Assembly (NCBI GenBank): GCA_963556695.1
Contig: CAUWAG010000010.1
Coordinates: forward strand, 682,001-746,000
Origin: Anthostomella pinea
Lineage: Eukaryota; Ascomycota; Sordariomycetes; Xylariales; Xylariaceae
Direction: 5' to 3'
DNA: 64,000 bases
Positions 33,957 to 44,470 of the stretch are shown in pieces. Each line of letters begins with the position of its first letter. Positions within the stretch are counted from its first letter, which is position 1. Position numbers and translations under genes: made by a program. The notes under the pieces are model-generated. The model saw nothing but the letters and a program-made list of their open reading frames with translations. It was not told the origin of the DNA and made no database searches.

Positions 33957-34350
33957 TACACAGAACCCTCATAAATTTCTGTCCACGACCCTTCTAGCAG
34001 ACAACGGTAAGATCATCGAATTGGAATAAACACGTTGGAATAATCATTTAAAACAAGATAATAACCGTGAGTTGTTTATTCCTGTATGCTTATCCTAGTC
34101 TTTCCAACTCTCTTACTGGTGATCTTCTGAAATTTAAGGATGGTCTGTATTGGAAGGGGAATAAGGATAGCTGATGGGGTACCATCCCACTTAAATAGTG
34201 GAAAGGTACCTCTGGCAGCTACATGTAATCCCACAGGATGACAACATAGGTACTGGTCATAACAAGGCTAAATACGCCACTGTTATGATTACCAACAGAT
34301 CTGGCGTCTTGCCCACGTGCGCGTACGGAGACTTATGAGAGTTGAGTGTA
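33957..34350. mobile_element. 394-bp MITE with TA target site
   Basis: The left end TACACAGAACCCTCATAAAT and the right end GGAGACTTATGAGAGTTGAG then TGTA are inverted repeats of the family terminus seen at 19282 and 53045. It is bounded by TA on each side, as in Tc1/mariner-superfamily insertions. There is no coding capacity. It ends 298 bp upstream of the RNase H-like gene start, so it may contribute to that promoter. Confidence 0.75.
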
Positions 34351-34648
34351 TCGATCTCGTGGAATCAATTCATGCTCTGCCGTAGCCTTGAGCACATTAA
34401 TGATGTTTTCTTCTTTTTTTTGGTGGCTCATGGCTGAACTTACTTTGTTCGTCTTTTCCTTCATCCTCAACGCCAATATGGCACCAGCGAAACCTTCGTA
34501 CACCTTTTCCCGATGAGTCACGAGAGCCCTATATAAAGACGAATCTTCGCACAGGAATCTCGCGACGATATTCTCTACGAACCACACACAATCACCCTTA
34601 GAGTCCCGGTAACTCCGCCATATCATATTTGGCAATCAGAGTGTCAAG

Positions 34649-35698
34649 ATGTCGGGGGTAAGCTCTCCAGAGCCCAAGGTTGTCTACGACGAGAATGGCA
34701 AGCCCGTTTGTCATGACCACAGAGAGTATTTCTGCCAGCCGTGCGGATTCTTCACGGGCTTCTTCCACGACCAGAAACCCGAGCCTAAGGGGTTAGAGGC
34801 AGAACTGGCAGCTACGCGAGACAAACCATTCGACATCGAGCACTGGGAACCCGAGTGCGCAGCAAAAGAAGAGCCAGCTCCGCCAGGGGAGGTATGCGTG
34901 GACTATTGTGCGCAGTGCGAGCTCAACTGGCTCGAACTAGATCCCGAAGAAGAAAAACTCTCTACCGACTACAGACACTTTAAGCTGCAAACTCACGTCG
35001 CCATGGGTCGCTCTAAGTCCCGTAACGCTTGTACGAAAGAATGCTACGAGGCAGAAGATGCCATCGTTGTGTACCCAGGCACCAGCAACAACAATGACAA
35101 GGCGGCGATGTCTGCCTTCTTCGGCTCGGGATCACGTTACCACATTGCGGTTCCAATGCGATCCCGATTTACCGGTTCTTGCGCCCAAATCCGAGCTGCC
35201 ATCTTTGTATTGTATGTCATACGCGTGAAGGTCATACCAGCGGTGCTTCCCATCGACCACTCGAAGCCCGACAAAGCCCAAGTCCTAGCATGCAATCGCC
35301 AGCTGCATCATCAAAACAAGTTCTCATTCCGCATCGTCGTGGCTACCGCTTGCGAGGAGCTCATCGAGACATTTTGTGGTGGTCTACGGCCGCAGGACCT
35401 CGGAGAGGGAAGGTGGGAACTGCGAGATAAGGACGGCCAGCCCGTCCCGTACCCGGCGGAGTATCGTAGACTCTGTATCGAGGTCAAGCTTCTCGAGAAG
35501 GAAGGGTTCTCAGTGATGTGGAACCACGTCGCGCGAAAATCTGCGGCAAGGGCTGACGATCTCACTGAAACTATTCTGCCGAACCGGACCCGCGCCCCTA
35601 GCCAGAGGTCGTCACCCCTGACTCAGAGATCAGCACGTCTGCTGTACCAACACCTACAGCCCCCTTCCAGAAAGAAGGCTCCCGAATCACATTTCTAG
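34649..35698 (+). CDS. RNase H-like domain protein, apparently catalytically degenerate
   Basis: Single frame of 349 aa. The N-terminus has DENGKPVCHDHREYFCQPCG and, further on, DYCAQCELNWL; both CxxC pairs suggest a small zinc-binding region. The middle and end have an RNase H fold layout: AIVVYPGTSNN (strand 1), CAQIRAAIFVLYVIR (helix A), FRIVVATACEELIETFCGGL (strand 4), then CIEVKLLEKEGFSVMWNHVA and RADDL. Of the four acidic catalytic positions, the strand-1 Asp, the helix-A Glu (AQI here) and the strand-4 Asp (ATAC here) appear replaced, so nuclease activity is doubtful. A broken paralogue lies at 57915-58935. A MITE sits in the promoter. Function unknown. Confidence 0.7.
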   Translation: MSGVSSPEPKVVYDENGKPVCHDHREYFCQPCGFFTGFFHDQKPEPKGLEAELAATRDKPFDIEHWEPECAAKEEPAPPGEVCVDYCAQCELNWLELDPEEEKLSTDYRHFKLQTHVAMGRSKSRNACTKECYEAEDAIVVYPGTSNNNDKAAMSAFFGSGSRYHIAVPMRSRFTGSCAQIRAAIFVLYVIRVKVIPAVLPIDHSKPDKAQVLACNRQLHHQNKFSFRIVVATACEELIETFCGGLRPQDLGEGRWELRDKDGQPVPYPAEYRRLCIEVKLLEKEGFSVMWNHVARKSAARADDLTETILPNRTRAPSQRSSPLTQRSARLLYQHLQPPSRKKAPESHF

Positions 35699-36084
35699 TT
35701 GGAACCTGAAAGCACAAGGCCCGGAAGTCCTGAATTGGAGTGGACACGGTGTCACGAGATTGCCAGCCTTTGAGGTATAATACTGGTATTACCTACTGTA
35801 TTTAGCTTGCTAGATGTGGTGGACAGCTTATTACGGCCCTATGCACCTTAGGGAGAGCTGGTTCTTGCTGCATAGCAGCAGGCTTCCAGTCGTTAGAGGA
35901 TATCAATCAATTAATCAATCAACTGATTTGATGGGAGACACTATGCATAAATACTGATGATCGACATGAAAGGGGTAACTCAACGAGGGGCGTACCGAGA
36001 GCCTTGGGGGATTCAGTGTACGAGTACGTGGGAATATCTCATTGACTTCAAGTCTAACTTCGTGTAAGCTTCTCCAAATGTTGT
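35699..36084. other. Intergenic region
   Basis: About 390 bp between the 3' ends of convergent genes. It includes a small AATCAATTAATCAATCAA repeat near 35905. No supported gene. Confidence 0.45.
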
Positions 36085-37157
36085 CTAAGGAACTAGGTGA
36101 TAGTTCATCGGTACAACTACCCGTCCATGAAACGATGTTGTTTCGAACACTTTGAGTCCGTCACCACTAAAGTACTCATCCGCGGGACTGGTAACAATCC
36201 TCTCCACCTCAAGAGCCCACCTGGACACTGTGTCGGCACGATTCGAACACACATCTACCTGCAGCACAATCACATACCTCTCCATCGACCTCCGACACGC
36301 GACACACAACAGACTATGCCCTATCTTGTCCCGAGGGAACGCTAATTCCCTCATCCGCCATAGAAGCGGATGGTCCTCGATGGGGCCGCCCGGATCGACG
36401 ACCTGCTGACCGTGGATGGTCCGCTGCTGCAGCCACCACGGCACCTTGTACCACAGCACGCAGAAGCTGGTGCTCTCCACGGGATGGTCCGGGAGCGGCC
36501 TCTCGTTGAGGATGAGATCGGTGGGGCCGATGTACACGCGCACCAGACTGCGAGAAAGCAGCTCTTCCATTCTGAGGGGTTGCTGTGCACCGAGGTTGCT
36601 TTGGTCGCCATGTGCGGTACCGTCTGCAACGACCTCGTCCGTTAGCATCAATTCGGGGTTGTTCTCAGAAACCACCAGCCCCAACCCGTAGAAAGGCGGC
36701 TGGTGGACCAGCATGCGCTTCCAGCTGGCCTTGCCGCGTGCGTACGCTTCGAAGTTCTTCGTCACCCACGGCAGCTCGGGGAAGGGGTCGCTGGACGTGC
36801 CTTCGACTTCGCCCACGGTCGTGGTGATGAATCGTAGATCGCCGACGACGAAGCCGACGCCCTCGAACCAGACCGGGAAGTGTCGTTTCAGCATTGGGTT
36901 CTAGGTTGGTGTGGCGTGCGGGTCGGGGAGGAAAAAGAGTCTGCGCTGGAGTGCTGGAGAGTCGAGGATGAGGTCGCGCCATATGCGACAGACGCTTGGG
37001 CAATAAGAAGCGTTCGCATGTCTACAGGGAGCAGAATGGCCTCCAGGAGTTCTGGGAGGTATAGTACTTGGTGAGCTGAATGGGGCTGCATGTTTGACGT
37101 CTTGACCGTGTAAGATCCAACTGGAAGTTTAATGGAATGCGGTTCAAAAGCCTGCAT
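36085..37157 (-). pseudogene. F-box protein pseudogene
   Basis: The N-terminal frame (37157 leftward) contains an F-box start, YLPELLEAILLPVDMRTLLI. At about 36991-37001 the frame shifts by one base: the next part of the motif, VCRIWRDLILDSPALQ, lies in another frame. That frame then has an in-frame TAG at 36901-36903 before NPMLKRHFPVWFEGVGFV. From 36894 to 36085 it stays open, with FPELPWVTKNFEAYARGKAS, WKRMLVHQPPFYGLGLVV and VRVYIGPTDLILNE, typical of a large family of fungal F-box-like proteins. One deletion plus one stop in conserved sequence argue for a pseudogene rather than introns. A sequencing error at the shift cannot be excluded. Confidence 0.65.
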
Positions 37158-37833
37158 GCAGTAGTCTTTGATCGCCTGGTTTTTCTCGTGCGTTATATAA
37201 CTAGGTTTTAGGGCTTGCGAACATGACTGCTTATTCCACTATCTGTCTTGTTAAGAGAAAAAGGTGTCACGAGTGCAAGGACGGAGACTTATGAGTAGTG
37301 ACTGTACCTACCTACGCAATGAGTTATGTGCTCTTTGCAGTCAGGGGCCCGCTGTCCAGGCAGGTGACAGACATCATAATGCACTCTTTGTATGATCACT
37401 CAAGGTCATCTGGTGCTTCTCTTCAAATTCTCCTGAAACGTACTTGACCTTAAGCCCGAGTTGTGCGACACCACCACACTGACGGGCACATATCAAGCCT
37501 CGGGCTTATCATGTGATGGCATTGTTTCATTAGTTAGAATCGCTACCTAGCTACTCGGGACGTATTTGGTGCACCCGCCAGTGGGATGAGGCGAACATCG
37601 CTGCTTCGCGCTGCCTGATCCGTCATCTCCGCTGCCTTCTCAAGCTTGGCGTCCTCGGTCGTATCTACCGTGCTCCACGGCTCGAGCCCCAAGGTTGGTC
37701 GTTTTGGTGCAAAGGAACGAGACTCGCGCATACAGTGATAAACAAAACCGTGTGGGTAGCGAGTGCTGGGATTCGACTCGGCTTGGGCTGTCCCTCATGA
37801 CATCGCTAGGGTCTTCGACATCAGAGCTGCCGG
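37158..37833. other. Intergenic region with a lone transposon terminus
   Basis: About 680 bp. ACGGAGACTTATGAGTAGTG then ACTGTA at 37281-37306 matches the right terminus of the MITE family (compare 34331-34350). No matching left end was found nearby, so it is a fragment. No supported gene. Confidence 0.5.
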
Positions 37834-38881
37834 TCAAATCCAGACTTCGTCGTTCGCTCTGTTGCTCTTGAGGTAGTCGAGGACCTGATTATAGTCTTTG
37901 CATACGTGCTTGGCATCCCAGCCGTCGCTCCCATCGAACCCTCTAGGGAAAGTCGTCTGCTCGCCCTCGAGGGCGACATCACCGGCACACATGATCCCTT
38001 GCCGGAGGTAGTCGAAGCAGTGGCTGATGTGCCACGTTTCTGTCGGCAACCGGCTCTTGTCTGACATAAGAGCTGAGTAGGCCCCGGCAATGGAGTACTG
38101 GGGTATCGTCAGTTCTCGGTCACAACTTATGGGGAGAAGGGAGGCTCACAAGGCAGTGAAGCTGGTGGGTCATTGATGTGGTGACGACAAACTGGTGAGT
38201 AAACTGGTCGAGCGGCGTAGGCAGGTTGTCGTAATCCTTTGGGTTCTTGATATCAAGGTAGCCAAGACCCTCTACAATGACCAGTTAGACATCATGTAGT
38301 CGCCGAGCGCAAGTGTGGCAGCGTCAACTTACTGGGCACTAGGTCGAGCCACTTCTTCCGTGTTTCCTCGGAAAAGAACTCGGACATGTTCTCGGGGACG
38401 AACCCTGGATCTGGGGAGAACGACTTGACTTGCTGTGAGACTGAGGAACGGGGCAGACAGTCAGCATCTGGTTCGATCCAACATGCTTTCGTACGAGGCC
38501 GAACTGACATTGAGGTGCAAATCCTGTCACATCCCCTGCGCCTTCGAAGAAGTGGTTGTTGCTGCAATGCGCCCAGTTTTTCTCCAAGAGCAGAGCTATC
38601 ACAACCAGTAGCAAGAATGTGTCCACCAGCCACCGATGAGACTTCAACGCAGTGAGGACCTGGTTCGCCTTGGGCCGCTCGGAGTGGTGCATGTAGTCCT
38701 TCTCGTTCAAGTCGAGCGTCTCCTCGACATCTGTCACCGAGTCATCGTGGTCTTCTGCGTGGATGCTGTGGTACCGGTCCAGCGGTGCTCTGTGATCGTT
38801 CTTCATGGTGTCTGTGTGGGCTCGCTCAGTCGCGTCAGGTGTCTCGACTTCAATTGACGACGCCTGATGTTTGCTCTTCAA
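37834..38881 (-). CDS. UstYa-family (DUF3328) protein
   Basis: Four exons, 38881-38509, 38440-38333, 38271-38150 and 38097-37834, give 288 aa with consistent phases. A cytosolic N-terminus is followed by one membrane helix (WLVDTFLLLVVIALLL). Beyond it is the DUF3328 core with the two family signatures: HQLHCL at the end of exon 3 and HISHCFDYLRQGIMCAGDVA in exon 4. In ustiloxin, cyclochlorotine and related ribosomal-peptide clusters, UstYa homologues carry out oxidative cyclisation or other late oxidations. No cluster partner (precursor peptide with Kex2 sites, second UstY, tyrosinase) is visible nearby, so this copy is an orphan here. The first donor (GTCAGT) is weak but gives the conserved continuation SQQVKSFSPDPGFVPE. 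An alternative start is the downstream MKNDHRAPLDRY. Confidence 0.85.
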
Positions 38882-39662
38882 ATGACAAAAGAGGTAGAAG
38901 AAAGAGGAAACACCCAGTCATTCGATATCGTCCATGCGGTACTCTTGAGAGAATCAGGTCTGGGCCAATCGGCCCCAGGGGTTCTCGTCATTGCGCCAGA
39001 TCTGCCATCCCCAACGTTTCTGCGACGTTTCATGTGTCGCGTGGCAGCCAGATCAAAAGCCACAGCGCTTAGACAGGGACCGCCGGTGGTTTGTCCGGCT
39101 GAGTTCGCGCAAGTACACCTATGTACGCGTAAGCCTCAACTTGCGACTGCTGGCTGGACAGTTTGATGATGATCTCACGTTGTCCAAGTTGGGTTTGTCA
39201 GAGGGCCATCACAGCATTGCCCATGGGCTACCGGAAACGACACATGTGTCGAAACATAGTGGGATATGACGACCCTAGCATAGCCGCAGAGAATGAAACG
39301 AATTATAGAACTGCCAGGCACTTCATTGATTATAGCAAACCTACTCCTGGCGTAGTTGCTAGTCAGAGGCAAGTAATGTCAACCTCTCGCCAGGATTGTC
39401 GTGGGTCTGCCATGACAGTCACTCTAGAGTCACCAGCAAGAACACTTCAGCGGAGTCATGACCTCAAACATTCACTGGCCGTAATGCATTCGCTGTTCCT
39501 GCGCAGTGCATGAATGTGTTGTTCACAACATCGACGTTACTACAAGGTCACCCAAAAACAGTAGTACGGAGACAGGCCACCTGTGCCAGCTCCTGCACCA
39601 TCAAGCATCGACCTACTCATCCTCCATACACCCTCTCCCAGGCTCACCTAGCAGCCCTTCAA
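38882..39662. other. Intergenic region
   Basis: About 780 bp upstream of the UstYa gene. Short frames only; no motif recognised. Confidence 0.4.
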
Positions 39663-40143
39663 CTAGCTAACCTGGACATGAAACTGCAGGAGATCCTCCG
39701 TGAGGACACATGCGACCGTCTTTCCTCCGCTGGTCTTGCATGCGTCGACCACCAGCTGCGCAAATTCGCCGTACCAATGGCAGTTGATGGTGTACGGCGC
39801 CGGCGTGTCGTTGCACACCACGATACCCGCATCGCGCTCGCAGGCGAATTTGGTGCACTTGTTTGACACAGTACTGCATTCGTCGGGCGATGCGCGCAGC
39901 TTCTCGACGCCGGCTTGCGCCGCATCGGTCGAGCATTGCAGGTCAGACAAGCAGGAGACGCGACACTGCAGTTGTGTATGTCAGTTCTGAGACGCAAGAC
40001 ACTTCCTATGACCATTTAATGGCCAACAGTAGGATTAAATATACATGCTGATCTTACTGTGACATCTGTTGGGAAGAGTTCTCCCGGGGAATGACGAATA
40101 AGGAGTTGGGGTTGACCTCGTAGACCTTGGCCGCGATATCCTT
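39663..40143 (-). pseudogene. Remnant of a Cys-containing fungal gene, 5' part lost at transposon border
   Basis: Two coding-like pieces: 40143-40058 (KDIAAKVYEVNPNSLFVIPR, ending before GTAAGA) and 39965-39663 (after CTGCAG; CRVSCLSDLQCSTDAA, NKCTKFACERDAGIVVCNDT, then GEFAQLVVDACKTSGG). The many cysteines suggest a secreted or disulphide-bonded protein. With the obvious donor and acceptor the phases do not match, and no start codon or signal peptide is available, because a transposon-block terminus begins at about 40204. I therefore treat it as a truncated, probably dead gene. Family not recognised. Confidence 0.4.
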
Positions 40144-40493
40144 CGAATTACATCAGTACTGGAAGTCCAGGGTGCTTCATAAGGTTTGCGAACCTGCAAG
40201 GTGCAAGGTCCCGAACAACTTAACGAATATTAACGGTGGATTGATATTGACGTGGATATACACGTCAACTTAATCTACTAGTACCCTTACGCCTTAGCAA
40301 CCAACTTAACGACGAGGCTTTCGTGGGTTGATATTGACGTGGGTATCGTAGATATATTGAATTTTTTAACCATATTAATCGCCCGATCGACAAGGACTTA
40401 TGAACCTCCTCTTTATAAGAAAACCAAAGTTATAATTATTATAAAGTAATATACCTTATACACTAGATTTTATAAGGCGCGAGTATATTTTTT

Positions 40494-40705
40494 AATATAA
40501 GATTTATAAGGGTTAAAACAAGGGATAGATTAAAATCGGGATAGTTCTTTATTTATATCGCGTTAATAGTTTAAATAAGACGTATTACTATTTAAATATA
40601 TGGCTTCAAGCTTTAACTAACCGTTATTCAAATATCTACTTATTAAGTTATTATATAACGCCCGATTATTATTACGTACATATAGATTATTTAAAAACTA
40701 TATAC
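40494..40705 (+). repeat. Direct repeat P, left copy (RIP-mutated)
   Basis: Shares long stretches such as TTAAAATCGGGATRGTT, GTATTACTATT and TATATAACGCCCGATTA with 49735-49955 in the same orientation. Differences are mainly transitions. Probably part of an old retroelement LTR or its flank. The LTR at 40706 was inserted at its right edge. Confidence 0.6.
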
Positions 40706-41440
40706 TATGATGAGCCGTCTAACCTATAAGGCTAAAGGGTTCTATAGGGTTTACGTTCTGTGGTAAGTCAACACAAAGGACGATAGAGGCTTCTGTCAAC
40801 TAGAAGACACTCAGATGCTGGGGCTTGGTCTGAACTGGGTTCACTGTATAGTCGAGTCGTCAGGAGATTTCTCCCACCTTAGGGTTGGCTAAGATGCTTA
40901 GTGTGACGGCCTGCACAGACCTTCCCACATGACAAGTGGATACTTCCTAATAGGGGAAGGATCTGACCAGAGGATCCCCTTAAAGGGGCAACCTCCCACT
41001 GTACCTATCTCTCTCTCTCTTCCTTTCCTCTCTAGTCTTGATATTCTCGTCAATAGAGTAATAGCTGCTTGCTGCAGGCCATGTCCCAGCTCCTCAGTAC
41101 GCTCGCCGTGACACTTAGATTGATCACTGAGGCAGAGACTGTCTATCTATCTAGCTGGGAAATGTCTGTCCTTATATATCCAATCTCTCCCTCACTGATT
41201 AGGTGACTCGCTCTGGATCGCCGGTGATCCAAGGTGATCCTGCTCACTGGCTCACCATGGTGATCCAGTGATCCAAATTCTTAGTCACGTGACCCAGGTC
41301 CTGCTGGTCACGCGATCTGTGTACTGTTGCTCCGTTGCTCCGATCTCTCCACTGATCAGCACCCCACTCTCTGGTCAATCTGTTTCCAATCGTCCCTTCT
41401 AGGTCTGCTATCAGGCCGCACTGTTCGTTGATTCGTAATA
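40706..41440 (+). mobile_element. Solo LTR of family X, with a nested LTR
   Basis: It aligns with the reverse complement of 51802-52800. Both start (TGTGACGAGCC, here mutated to TATGATGAGCC), share a near-identical stretch of about 190 bp, and end TTCGTAACA (here ATTCGTAATA). The flanks TATAC and TTTAC are a probable, slightly mutated 5-bp duplication. It is interrupted by a 212-bp solo LTR at 40902-41113. Terminal changes are C-to-T and G-to-A, in line with RIP. Uninterrupted length is about 518 bp. Confidence 0.7.
40902..41113 (+). mobile_element. Solo LTR of family Y, 212 bp, nested in LTR X
   Basis: It begins TGTGACGGC and ends GCCGTGACA, a perfect 9-bp inverted pair. It is flanked by the direct duplication CTTAG (40897-40901 and 41114-41118). 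The other LTR X copy has one uninterrupted CTTAG at this point, which proves an insertion. Confidence 0.88.
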
Positions 41441-41862
41441 TTTACTTCAAATTATCTTATTTAATACGCCTTTATACAAGGTGTATAAACTTATTAAATA
41501 AAGTTTTAAATGACTTAAAAACGAATAAAAATTAAAATCCTTTAGTAATAATATTATTTGAATACGTAAGCGCTAAGCTGCCTTTTATAATAGTATCTCT
41601 TTACCGTTGTCACTTTTAATTAAAATAAAAGGATATCTTATTTTATTATTAACGTTATATATATACTTTGTTTCTAAAAAATGATTTTTATATCGTGTTT
41701 TACGTACTTTTCGTCGTAATCTTCGTCGTGAAAAGGCTTCTTTACGTGCTTTTTTTATGAAAAGGCTTTTATCGTACTATTAAAAGTTTTTATAAATATT
41801 TTATTATTGAAAGGCTTTTGTACTATTCAAAAATTATGGTATTATCATTTAAATTTAAAGAC

Positions 41863-42066
41863 TGTTGGAACAGGCTTGAACGATCAATCATAATACTCGA
41901 GTATGGTGTCAAGGTCATGATGTTGCTGATGGTTGGATTGGGAGGTCTAGCTGGACCTGAAGGTCTGGCTAAGTGACCTCGCAATCCGGTATCTAATCAC
42001 TTATCTAATCATACATGTGGGTCCTGGTATAGATGGTTTGCAGGATGGAATCGCATAGATCCAACA
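41863..42066 (+). mobile_element. Solo LTR, 204 bp, 5-bp target duplication (family Z)
   Basis: Begins TGTTGGAACAGG, ends GATCCAACA, flanked by AAGAC at 41858-41862 and 42067-42071. It is nearly identical, in inverted orientation, to 21027-21230. It keeps a normal GC level inside heavily AT-rich DNA, so it arrived after, or escaped, the RIP that altered its surroundings. Confidence 0.9.
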
Positions 42067-43088
42067 AAGACCTCGTTACTTTAAAAGTAATAAGCAAACT
42101 TTTTTAACTTTTTAAAAAGCGCTGCTTTATATTTAGCTTTCGTAAAGTAGTTTTTAAAAACGTGGCCTTTTTTCCTTTACCGTTATTTAAATCGCTTTTA
42201 TTTTTGCTGCTATTTTATAAAGGCCTAAAATAGTTATTTTAAAATTGGCTTCTTCAGTTATAATGTTAATAAATAATCGATTTTCGCCCTTTTTTACTAC
42301 GTAAGACGTAATTTTTTTTATAAGCTTGTTGTTTTACTATTATTAATACGGCTTCAAAATTTGCTAATAAAATCGGTTTGAAGCGTATAAATCGACATTT
42401 AATAAAAAAACGAATAAGCGTAAACGTTATTTTTAAATTTTAGCCTTTTTTATATACCGGCGAAAAAAGGGCTTATTGTTACGATTTCGTTATAACGTTA
42501 TTAACGTTATTCTTACGTATTACTATGTTTATAAATCTTATAATGTAGTAAATAAGGCAGTTATTATTGTAATAATACTTTTAATAGTCGTTTTATAACA
42601 TGAATCTTTATATCTTATTTTTAGCTTTATATATACTTTTAGAACTATCCGTTACTTAATTACCACATGCAAGCCTTTAATTAACTATATTAGTCTCTTT
42701 TCAATATTATTTCAATAACGTTACCTATTTCAATTGAATCGCGCTTTATTAACTGATACTTAGTTTTTAACTAATACTTTTAAATATGACGTTAGAAAAA
42801 GAAAACTATATTTACTATTAAGTTGATTTTTTCAAAAAAACGCTTTTTAGATATTTATCACTTAAAGTTTTTTTTTATAAAAACGCCGTAATTAAAGTTA
42901 AAAAGTATCTTTCCTTTTAATACGTTTACCGTAGCTTTATAGTCGTTACTTTTAAAAGCGTTATTCTTACGTTTTAAAGCGGCAACGTTTTTAACCTTAT
43001 TTTTATGCGTAAAACCGGCGCCTTTATTACTTAAAGCTATTTTTATATTAATATATTAAACCGTAGGATTGTTATTAATATAAGTTAC

Positions 43089-43275
43089 TAAGAGATATAA
43101 ATGAAGTCCCTATTTTATTTAAACAAATAGCGTAAATAAAGGCTAATATAAGGAAATAAATGCCGTATATACCTTAAGTATATGCTATTGTGATCCTTTT
43201 AATTCAAGATTTTTGACTCGCATATATATACTAATACAGACTTATACTAAGCTTTATATAGTAGCATGTCTTTTT
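43089..43275 (+). repeat. Direct repeat Q, left copy (RIP-mutated)
   Basis: Matches 49517-49700 in the same orientation: AGATATRAATRAAGTCCCTA, CAAATAGCRTAGATAA-type words and ATATACYTTAAGTRTATGC. The spacing of about 6.4 kb would suit LTRs of one retroelement, but the termini are not clear. Confidence 0.5.
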
Positions 43276-44470
43276 AATTTTCATTATAATTACTAGCAAT
43301 TTTGATAAAACATAATACTAAATCTAGTAATTAGTACGTCTTTTTAAAAGACTTACTCGTAGCGAATATCTTAAATTGATCTTATTAACGCGTTTACTTT
43401 AACGACTTACATTCGGTAAATAATATATACCTTAATAAGTAAGACTCGGTAAATACTTATTACAATAAGGATTAATCTATCCTTCTTTCGGTTTCTAACC
43501 TATGTATCTTAATAAGTACACCTTTACTTAAATATACACTTAATTTTATTAAATAAAGTAGAAAAAACACGTATTACGTATCGAACACTATCCGCTAATA
43601 GTGTTTTAGTTATACCTTGTTATATATTAAAATACGACTGTAATTAAATTAATCACCTGTTTTTCCACCACTTTAATTAAACTTTTAAAACTTTACCGAT
43701 AAAATATTATAACCAGTACGTTTTTAAAACGCCTTAAATCTCTTAATAATACTTTTACGCGTTATAGCTAAAATTACGTTATTTTCTTTAATAAAGCAAT
43801 ATAACCGTGCCTTTTACTCTATTTCAATTTATAACTACGTATTAATTGAATTAAACAAGTATCCGCATAACTTTTTATCTTTACATGGAATAATCACTAC
43901 GATAAGTAAGAATATAAAAATAATAATATCGAAAGTACCGTCCAACCGATAACCTTCTCATCCTAACCTTTATCGTAATCCTTTCTAAAATATTAGCGTT
44001 TATTAAAACGATTTTCTTTTAAAAATAAGCTTTGATAAATACTTATTCTTTAATATATAACAACTTAACTTTTTTAAAAATGTCTTTTTCAACGAAAAAT
44101 ACTTAAGCTATTAAAAACCCTGCGCGTTAAAAAAAGACTTAACTCTTTTTCTAAGCTTAGTATTAAATCAAAAGGTGATATAAAGTTTATAAATTAGATT
44201 AAGTATTGAATATAGAACTTAAATATCAATTAGTAAGCTTTTTAATAGATTAATATTACTAATATTAAAATGATATTTAAAAGCAAGTTACAACGATCGT
44301 CCTCTTATTATACTCCAATCTTATAAACTTCTGTCTTTTTTATTAATTCTTTTATATTTGATAATCAAACCTTAGTGAAAAATTCTAAAACCACGTTAAT
44401 AAAGCTAAATATTAAGCTGCCCTATAATAAACTACATTTGGTCCTGTATTTAAATTGTAAAATACGATTA

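Larger units (their letters stand above)
41441..44470. other. AT-rich RIP-like sequence without genes
   Basis: About 3 kb of TA-rich sequence without reading frames. It contains the solo LTR at 41863-42066 and repeat Q at 43089-43275. The rest is presumably an old retroelement body beyond recognition. Confidence 0.6.

Noticed and set aside
34333..34635. 100-codon minus-strand frame upstream of the RNase H-like gene
   Set aside because: It overlaps the end of the MITE and the promoter; no motif.
39510..39866. 118-codon plus-strand frame
   Set aside because: Antisense to the Cys-rich exon remnant at 39663; no motif.
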